Source: Lunularia cruciata
Lineage: Eukaryota; Streptophyta; Marchantiopsida; Lunulariales; Lunulariaceae
Length of the DNA stretch: 64,000 nucleotides
Direction: 5' to 3'
NCBI GenBank assembly: GCA_948567375.1
Contig: OX419755.1
Location: 63,616,944-63,680,943 of the forward strand
Shown here: positions 55,961 to 64,000 of the stretch, in pieces
How the letters are laid out: the number at the start of each line of letters is the position of its first letter
Numbering within the stretch: position 1 is the first letter of the stretch
The notes under the pieces: generated by a model
The model's input: only the letters and a program-made list of their open reading frames with translations
Told to the model about the DNA's origin: nothing
Databases searched by the model: none
Position numbers and translations under genes: made by a program

Positions 55961-58849
55961 AAAGTATAAGGAGTAAATAAACTACTTAGGAATTTTAAAG
56001 TTCAAGGTAGTTCTTTGTAACATGAGCGTTAGGCCAAAGATACTTCATTGAAAGAAGTTATTTGTAGTTCTAGCAATTAGGAGTAGGAAGTTATTCAAAG
56101 ACCTTCATAGTTATGAATACATTAGGAAGAATGCCTTTTGAAGTTGTAAAGAACATTCTTTGGAATTGTAAGTCCAAAGTGTTGTAAATTCAAATTGACT
56201 TGGGGAAGACTTGATACCTTTCCAAACACATGTAAGGCACCTAGTTAACCTAAATGTGATTAGGATAAGATAGGATTAGAATCTTAAGTTTGTGATGTAT
56301 GTAGCAATAAAGGATTTCCAAATAATCTGCTTAGTCTTTGGATCCCTTTGGGGAAAATCAAAAGTGTATTTAAAGCTTTTGCCCAAAGTCATTTGAGTTC
56401 ATTTCCTAGAGATTTGAAGTTCAATAAAAAGGACATTGAGTTCTTTTTAGACTATAGTCTTTTCATTCTAATTGTTGGTGAATGCTTGTGTTGAGTAATG
56501 GTGACAAATTTCACAATATGATTACAAGTGCTGGAGTGTAGAGAGGTACATTTTTACTCTATCAAGATGTATGATTTCTAAGGGTTCCACATGAGTGAAC
56601 TTGAATGTTGCAGAATTAAGCTTGATTTGGAACATTGGGAATACAACTAAATCAAAAAGCAAAGGCATTCAACCAATGCAAAGCCACCATTGGAGTTGTG
56701 TTTTTTAAGGAAGTTTAGTATGCATCTTTTTGGTCAAAGCTTTGGAGTGAAAGAGCCTTTGGAGTAAAGTGAGCTATCACCTTCAAGAATAATTTGGAAT
56801 TTACTTGTAGTGAATGTGATATTTAGTTTTCCCTTTTCCATAGTACACCACAAGCGTAACAATGTGCTCTTTTAGGGGTAGTTGCCACTCAAGAGGTTAA
56901 ATAGGAAAAAAAAGTGCAACTTAGTGATATTTAGCTTCACTTTTACTCATTGCATACTTGTGTACTCAAGGAAAAAAACCTATTCTCACAGAATTTACTA
57001 GAATTTGGTTGATACTTAGCCACCACACTATTATTAGACTTTCCTTTACACACTTTCCTTCACTCCATAAATAAATATCCTTGTCTTACTTCATTATAAG
57101 AATAAATGAGATCAAGTCTTTGTGTAATATTCCTTATGAGCTGTCATAATGTTCATCAAATTTGAATGGTACGGGGCACTTGGACACTCATGTCACTTCT
57201 AGAGTATACTCAATGAAGTCTATGAGAAGTTTCATAAAAGAATATTTACAAGGTATATATGAATAGTATCATAAATTGCATAGAAAGAAGATATTAAAAA
57301 AATACACTTAAGGTTTAGAATAAACTTCTTGAGGATCAAGTAAGTTAGCTAGGAAATTAACTCGCAAAGGAAAATAAGTTCTAATTTTCTAAGAAGAAGG
57401 TTTGTACACAACTTAAATCTAATATTAGTGCCACAAGGATCTTCAAAATATTCAATATATTCTAGTCAATGCTTGGTCCATCTCTTCTCTTGTAACCTTG
57501 ATTAACTATCTCCCATAAAGTCTTTTCTACATGACACTCAAGATCAATAAAATCTATGACTTTGAAACCAATCTTTTAGAAAATGGAAGACAATATACAA
57601 GGAATGAAAAATTTATAGACTTCAGACTGTATATTTATCCTAAATTTGCATATTTTTATGATTATTTCATGTCTAAATATTTTTCCTAAATAGTGTGATC
57701 TCTTATTCATTCCTTATCGCTTTTTCACACTAAGTTAAGGAGCATTTATGTCTTACTAATGGCTATTATCCTTTTCACTCTATCTTATTTGCAATAAATA
57801 ATTATTTGGATACTGAAATAAAATTTAGTATTTATTCTGTTTTGTCTTGATCTAATTTATCATATTTTATTGGGAATTTACTTATCAAACGCTTTTATTA
57901 AAGAGATATATATAATCTTCGATCTTTATTACTTAGTCATCTAAAATTGAGTATATATTAAATCTGGATGCTAAATAGATCCAAGTTATGATTTAAGTGG
58001 ATGATTACGATTCACCTCCTTAGTTCAACTCAAACAATTCTTAACGTCAAGGTTACATTCTTATCACCACACACGTTCTTTTTATACATAGGGTAGAACT
58101 TTTAGAAACCACTCTGCCCTTCTGCTCTTTTTAAAATAATATTTTAATCAGATCTTTCTGGAGTGGTTAGTTTTAGTCGCTTTGTAGGCATACATTACTA
58201 TTAATTCAATTCCCACATACTGCTATATAATACTATGAACTTTTTTATTTAAACATTCAGGTCATTGGTTCATTCTCTTTTGCAAAATAAAACTTAAAAC
58301 AAGATTTTCTCCAAGTTCTTTGTCAAATTGAAAACCTAGATATGATGTAATGATGAAGTATGTTGAATTTGCTGACAAATATGTTGATTGATTTTTATAA
58401 TAAATTTTCCTGTAGGAAGACCTCTTTTATTAAATTGCATCTAATTGCTTATGGGTCATTTACGTACATATATCATAATTTAAATAATATATTTTTTCCA
58501 ATCATTATTAGGAACATATTGGTTACAATATCCACAGATACAAACGAAATTGTATTTGACGATTGGTATTAGTTTTTCCACTTTTTTGGAATGGAAATAT
58601 GTACTAAGAAAATGATTTCCGAGGTAAACAGGTTGAGATGATTTTGGATGAAATGACACAAATTAGATATACTAAGAAAGCTAGAAAGAAATATATTTTT
58701 TAGAATATATTTGTAATATTCTCTAAAAATGTTCACATTTGCAACATTAGAATGCTAAAATTTTTTTCCCTCACATATTCTCTAAATCATATACAGGGAG
58801 ATGGATCGATGTTTTTATTTATCATGTAATACTATATACAAATTACAAA

Positions 58850-58905
58850 CCTCTAAGAGAAAAGGAGATCGCGTAGAAAACACCAAGGATGGGAAGACCC
58901 CAAAA
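58850..58905 (+). repeat. dispersed repeat, right copy
   Basis: Same-orientation partner of 6885-6945 (GTAGAAAACAC, AAGGATGGGAAGA). Together the two copies bracket the transposon-rich block. Confidence 0.55.
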
Positions 58906-60046
58906 GGTGAGAAAAATTAGGGAAAATGGAGCTAAGCCCCTGTCTCTAAAGGAAATATATCCCTTAGTGTATATCGCATTGTGTAAGAGAATGACCACTG
59001 CGGCGTACTCATCTTGCGAGGAAAACAACCTAACCCACTAATCATCCTGTATTGTAGTCTGTAGTCACTCCAAGTGCTGCGGATGGGGAACGTTCTTTTT
59101 GGACAAGACCATTTCCAACTTAGCCATCATTACACGACAAGAACAGCCTCCGATTTAACATTACTCCAAGACAGGAACAGCCAACCTTCACCCTCCTCCC
59201 AGTTCCACCTGCCAAAAGGGGAACAGGTCCGACAGTTAGGCCGCAATCTCAAACCCCTACTAATTCGATTCCACTGACCTAAGCGGCATTCCGATCCGGT
59301 GCGCAAAGACGTGACAAAAGCTTTGCTAACAAAGGTGGTCGGCGTACACGTGTGAAGATAGGGGAGAGACATGTGGCGACAGCTGATTGAGAAGAAGGAC
59401 CCTCTAGTGCTGGATTCGAGGAAATTGTGAGCGCGGGTGAAGGGGGAGATATTCGTCGTAAGAATCTGTGAAAGCTCCTCTCTTTCAATTTCTCGTGCTT
59501 CGCCCATGGGAAGTGCGAGGGGAGGGATTTTTCTGGCGAACATTTGATCTTAACGACCACTAGCAGAGGAGTAGAAGGGTGGGATTGATTGACTGACTGA
59601 CTGATGCTGCCTGACTGACGAACTGGTCTGGACTGGGACTGTCCGAACAACGGGAGAGTTGTACGTGGAGCCGGAGCTGCTATTTTTCATGGACTGAAGC
59701 CGTGGCGCGATGGGAATGGACGCCGCTGGAGTGCTGGTGAGCAGGGCGAAGTAGGAGCCGAAGTCTGGCTTGACAGCAGCAGCAGGAGGCTTGGAGCAGA
59801 TAGATTGATTGATTTGTTCTTCGTCGCACGCGGCGTTGTTCTATCTGTGGTGTAGGTGGTCGAATAGCCTCGTGGAATAGGGATGTGAAGGAATAGTTGT
59901 AGTTGTATTCGACGTACTGCTATTACCTGGTGGGAGGTGTTGTTGATCCAGTTGAGTCAAGGAAGAATTGGAAATGGTGGAACGGAGGAGGTTAGTAGCA
60001 GGGGAGAGCTGAAGCAGAAGATTTTGATTCGGGCACTTTAGTGGAG

Positions 60047-60069
60047 GGAGAGAGAGAGAGAGAGAGAGC
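60047..60069 (+). repeat. GA microsatellite in 5' leader
   Basis: About eleven GA units, 65-90 bases upstream of the SR-gene start codon. GA/CT runs are common in plant 5' UTRs and core promoters; a role here is only inferred. Confidence 0.8.
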
Positions 60070-60134
60070 GCAGGGCGGGTGGGAGAGGGCCAAATTGGGA
60101 GAAGCGGTGGTGATTGAGTGGACAATCTGGGGCC

Positions 60135-62611
60135 ATGGCGCCAGAGTCACCCTCTCGGCGATGGGACGAGCACGAGGAAAGAGGCGGCGGGATTGGTTTG
60201 CCGGTGCTCAATCTAAATAAGACGTTAGGGAAGGAGGAGGATCCGGAGGATGAGAGGAGGAATGGACATCATTCTCGTGTGCGAGAGGTGATTGAGGGAA
60301 ACAAAAGCGGGGAAGAGCAGGTTATGGATGATTACGAGTATGATGAGGAAGTTGGTGGCCATCGGGGAAGACGAATGAGGCGAATTGGGGGTACGGAGTC
60401 TAGTTTGGATTTGAATGGTGGGCATCTTTCACATCCAGGGCCGCCATCGATGAAGCGAAGCAGCCCTAAGTCTAAAGGATTATCTTCTCCTCTTCCCCTT
60501 CCTCCCCCTCCTCCTGCTTCATTTCGACGAGGAAGATCTCCTCCAGCGAAGAGAAGATCAATCACACCTCCTCTTCCTACCAGAAACAGAAGATCAGTGA
60601 CACCACCTCCTCACGATAGGAAATCTACGCCTATCTATACACGAAGAAGATCATCGACACCACCGCCTCCTCCCCCACCCTTGAGGAAAAGGTCGGGATC
60701 TCCACCACCTTCTGGATCCACAAGGAGAAGATCACTAACCCCACCTCATTTAGGAACTGCAAGGAGACGATCAGTGTCTCCCCCTTCCGGAGCTGGATCC
60801 AGAAGGAGGTCAGCAACTCCTCCTTTAGTTTCCGCAAGACGGAGGTCAAGGACTCCACCTCATCTACCTCCTACGAGGAGAAAATCTGGTAGCTCACCGG
60901 TTGCTGTTCCTACTAGGAGAAGGTCCTCACGGTCCCCACCTCATGTGCACATAATCAGAAGATCAAGGTCCCCGAATGGACAACACACGCCATCTCCCAG
61001 GGGGATGAGATCAGTCACGCCTGTGAAGAGGCCATTAATCTCCTCACCATCCAACAGAGCTCGCTCACCTGCAACTGCTTTCAGAAAGCGTTCTCCACCT
61101 ACTGGAGAAAGGAGACGGTCGTTGACCCCATTGAGAAGGCGGCCCTCTCCGGTGGAAGCTACAACGAGGAAGAGAGATTACCGGCCTTCAAGGTCGCCTG
61201 ATCGTGCACCCTCATTAGATGTTACTGCGAGGAGGAGAGATCATCGGCCTTCAAGGTCCCCTGCACGGGCACCCTCACTGGATGATACCGAGAAAAGGAG
61301 AGATCTTCGTCAGTCAAGGTCCCTGGAGCGGGCTGGATCATTAGAAGTTGCAGCAAAAAGGAGAGATTTTCGCTTGTCGAGGTCCCCCGTCCAAATGCAC
61401 AGAGAGCGATCTCGAACCAGAACTCCACCTCCGCGCCGCACTCGGTCTCCTCCTCTTCCTCGCAGAAGTCGATCACCTTCCTCACGTCGACGGTCTCCTC
61501 GTCGGTCGCCTCGACGAGATCGATCTCCAGGGTACGTGCCCGCACATGGATTTTCCTACTTGAACTTAATTCAGAGAGAATGCATTTCGTTTCTTAAAAG
61601 GAAATTACAGTATCTGCCACTTCCAGATTCATTGTATCTGCTCATTTGTTCACAGGAAGAGCTTCAAGGAATACATTGAATTCTCAACTTTTGCATGACT
61701 TTGAGAGCAAGTGGTTTCTGAACGTCACAATTCATGAAATGAAGTGCTTGGAAGAAAAGCTGGCGCTTACAACGCCTTCCAGATCAAGTGATTATCATTC
61801 ACGTTTCTTGACAGCTTTTAACTTGGATATCTTGTCGGAGTTGATGCTGCCTTTATAAAGGCAACGTTGTCGCCCATGAGGCTACTTGGAACTATGTAAC
61901 AACCGCACCATTGTCATGATTCTCTTACAGGGGAAGAGGATATTCACCAAGAAGACGGTCTCCAGGTAGATCACGAGGAACCAGGAGACGGTCACCAGGC
62001 CGCAGGCCATGGTCACCTCCACAAAATCGCAGCAATGGTGTTGGAAAGCCCGGAAACAACCTATTTATTGCCGGTTTCAATTTCATAACCACTGAAAGAG
62101 ATTTGGAGAGAAAGTTCTCTAAATATGGAAGAGTAATGGACGTGCGCATCGTTAGAGACAAGAGGTAAATATTGAACGCATTGACGGTTTAGAAAAATTT
62201 TGATCACATTTTACATTAAGATAAAAATTTACGTTAACGATTTGAACTCGTTAGCAAGTCGTTAGTTCTTTTTGTTTAGACAGAGGTTCAAGCTAGGTTC
62301 TGTTCTTTTTTCACATATTCACGGAACAGACGCTATTAAGCTTGCCATTTGAGACTTTTTCTTGGAACTAGAAATGCTTTGTGTCTGAACGCATTTGTAA
62401 GATTTATATATGACGTTCAGCAATGCTGATCAAATGCAAAGCAACTTACTGCGGCGCTCTTAGTTGCAGATCTGGGGAATCTCGAGGGTTTGGCTTTCTA
62501 ACTCTGGAGCGAGACGAGGATGCCGACGCTGCAATCAAGTCCTTAGATCAAACGGAGTGGAACGGTCGCATTGTTTTGGTTGAGAAAGCCAAGACTCCCA
62601 CACGTTTCTGA
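60135..62611 (+). CDS. SR45a/Tra2-like splicing factor, three exons
   Basis: Exons 60135-61531, 61931-62164 and 62470-62611 (donors GTACGT and GTAAAT, acceptors TTACAG and TTGCAG) join in frame to 590 aa. The start ATG sits in a strong context (GCCATGG). The N-terminal 100 residues are acidic and mixed. A long arginine/serine/proline domain with many RRRSxTPP-type repeats runs to about residue 500. It ends with an RRM: RNP2 is NLFIAGF, followed by TERDLERKFSKYG, and RNP1 is SRGFGFLTL in exon 3, ending KTPTRF. The RRM resembles plant SR45a, the Tra2-like regulator of alternative splicing in the nucleus. Arabidopsis SR45a has RS domains on both sides of the RRM; here the RRM is C-terminal. Reading through intron 1 gives an early stop at 61679 that would remove the RRM, a possible regulated isoform. 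Confidence 0.82.
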
Positions 62612-64000
62612 GCCTTCTTGAGATTGTCCTGTTGTTGAAAACACTTTTGACTTCAGTGGAGGCTGGTAAGCTATTAAGAGAGACCATCTAGCACCAGCTG
62701 TCTGTCTACGACTTCTTTGTGAGTCTTAGACCAGAATTCCGCTAATGGCGATAATGCAAGGCTAGGAGTTTCCTCATATTTGTGGCAGTACGTACACAGT
62801 GCTACTCTTCACTCCAACTTTGAAGTTGTGGGTGCACGGCAAGTACCTTACTATTCTGGTTGTTTATTCATTTCTCAAATGCATCCTTCACAATGCTCAT
62901 AACTTACTTTTGAGTTTCCGGCCTGAACGATATTCCGGTTCGTCTCCTCTAGCACCATGACGCAGTTGGTTTTCTTTCATTGGATGGGTAGTTGAAGTGA
63001 CAGCCTGTTTAGGAGAACGCAAGGATAGAGTACGATTTGCAGATTCGCAAAGAATTCTAAGTGTATAGAGTTTGTGTAGTAGCTTCTGGTACAGGTTTCC
63101 ATGATTGGACTAAAATAAAAATCTCAAGTGGCATGTTGAAGATCGAATGATGACATATGCTTTGCATGCAATCCTCTTACAGGGTTGCTCAAGGGCCAAA
63201 GTCCAGAGTTCGGTACCTTACCCGTTTTGCTCCCCGGGGGTCAGTTGTACGAATCTACGTAGGCTTTGTTCGTGGCATCTACTTCTTGAGTTATTCTTGG
63301 CGGTTGTGAATTGCCCACGGAACACACACATCCCCATCAATAATGGCCTAGATCAATGGCTGGGATGCTGCTTTCATGGGATGTGAGCTACCAGTTCAGT
63401 ACGCTAAGGTGCCCTTTGTTTGCCCTCGAATGGATTGTTTGGATGCACCCACCAACTAAGTTGGAATGGCTTCGAAATCTGTACACGTTCCGGTACACCC
63501 CTCAGTTTCTACTGGGCTTGCTATCAAGCGTACAAGCACCAGTTCACTCCTGATATTTTCTCGCTTCGGATCGATAATGTGCAAGTTCCGGTACACGTTG
63601 ACCTATAACATCAAGTTGAGGCAAGTCTCACACATCGGTAGCTTCTTTGTGCCTTCGTAAACACTTCTCTCAAAGAAATCTTTGTTTGAAGTTCTGCAGA
63701 CAATTCAACAATAGTGCTCCTCCAGGTAAGTGGTCCTTATCATCTCTCTTTTTCAGGTGCTAGGTTTGTTTCTGATTTTTCTTGCTGCACTATACCGAAG
63801 ATGGAGTGTATGGTAAGGAATTATGGTTTGCTAGTTTGTTCGAAGTCTGGGATGTGGTTTTTCTAACCCTAAGTTTGCCAAGAGGGATGGTTGCACTTGA
63901 GGCGTGACTTAGGCGACTGCAAAACATTAGCAACACTTGTTTCAAGAGAGACTGCGAAACGTCATTTGAGGGGATTTCGTGGACAAATCGATTGGATTCC
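62612..64000. other. SR-gene 3' region and unassigned DNA
   Basis: Begins with the 3' UTR of the SR gene. Several frames of 60-80 codons between 63147 and 63660 overlap each other in different frames and show no domain. A 10-base string TTCCGGTACA occurs twice (about 63487 and 63587). I see no supportable gene; a 5' exon or UTR of a downstream gene is possible. Confidence 0.4.

Larger units (their letters stand above)
55961..60134. other. AT-rich spacer and SR-gene upstream region
   Basis: No supported gene in 55961-59050, which is AT-rich and repeat-like, with a dispersed repeat at about 58850. From about 59100 base composition becomes balanced and GC-richer, as expected for the promoter and 5' UTR of the plus-strand SR gene. 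Minus-strand frames at 59130-59650 have no domain and look like compositional shadows. Confidence 0.45.

Noticed and set aside
59130..59650. Minus-strand frames of 123 and 137 codons upstream of the SR gene
   Set aside because: They overlap each other in different frames and lack any motif; they reflect the GC-richer promoter region.
60225..61545. Minus-strand frames opposite the SR-protein exon
   Set aside because: Mirror images of the Arg/Ser/Pro repeats; the plus-strand frame has the RRM, splice sites and a good start context.
63147..63660. Several overlapping plus-strand frames of 60-80 codons
   Set aside because: Three frames overlap in the same 300 bases with no domain or splice pattern favouring one.

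Overview
The window is nuclear DNA of a land plant. It has intron-containing genes with GT-AG splice sites, a CPR5-type nuclear-pore protein, an SR45a/Tra2-like splicing factor and a large block of nested plant Ty3/gypsy LTR retrotransposons. Chromoviruses together with a methyltransferase-bearing gypsy family suggest a seed-free plant (bryophyte or lycophyte grade), but the sequence alone does not settle the species. Host genes sit only at the two ends: about 1.6-6.1 kb (two genes, minus strand) and 60.1-62.6 kb (one gene, plus strand). Almost everything from about 8.2 to 56 kb is decayed transposon.

Layout. 1-6.1 kb: CPR5-like gene (1666-3960, minus) and an unidentified two-exon gene with predicted membrane segments (4721-6101, minus). 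6.1-8.2 kb: AT-rich spacer with a 45-bp tandem repeat. 8.2-48.3 kb: nested retrotransposons of three families. Family A is a Ty3/gypsy chromovirus with a C-terminal chromodomain, an iMet-type primer site and LTRs full of heat-shock-element-like GAAnnTTC arrays. Its best copy, A1 (10176-15808), has both LTRs and a perfect 5-bp target duplication, GATGG. Family B is a Ty3/gypsy element whose polyprotein order is gag with two zinc knuckles, protease, DNMT3-like cytosine-5 methyltransferase, RT, RNase H, integrase and a terminal PHD finger. Copies are B0 (broken, 9677-17745), B1 (24292-34796) and B2 (34798-43523). Family C is a gypsy element with a tRNA-Asp-like primer site: a truncated copy at 17746-22815, a solo LTR inside the B1 integrase (32553-33239) and an LTR scrap in B2 (41482-41680). 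48.3-49.5 kb: PIF/Harbinger transposase relic. 51.95-53.77 kb: a segment bounded by inverted repeats. 53.8-56 kb: a decayed coiled-coil reading frame split by a solo A LTR. 60.1-62.6 kb: the SR-protein gene.

Nesting. A host A element (5' LTR 23274-23771, 3' LTR 47756-48284, flanks TTACC/TTAAC) was opened inside gag, and a B array of about 19 kb (24292-43629) lies between the two halves, bounded by TTGG on each side. C later landed in B0 gag and B1 integrase, and A1 landed in the B0 leader. The left part (450 bp of flank + A LTR + gag start + B LTR) occurs twice, at 8219 and 22816.

Most interesting system: family B carries both a DNA-methylation writer (DNMT3-like) and a chromatin reader (PHD finger) in one retrotransposon polyprotein. 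All copies are dead. Most premature stops are explained by C-to-T or G-to-A changes (CAA, CAG, CGA and TGG codons turned into stops), as expected for densely methylated DNA. Methyltransferases in retrotransposons have, as I recall, been reported from dinoflagellates and charophyte algae (de Mendoza and colleagues, 2018). The combination with a PHD finger in a land-plant genome is the point most worth following up.
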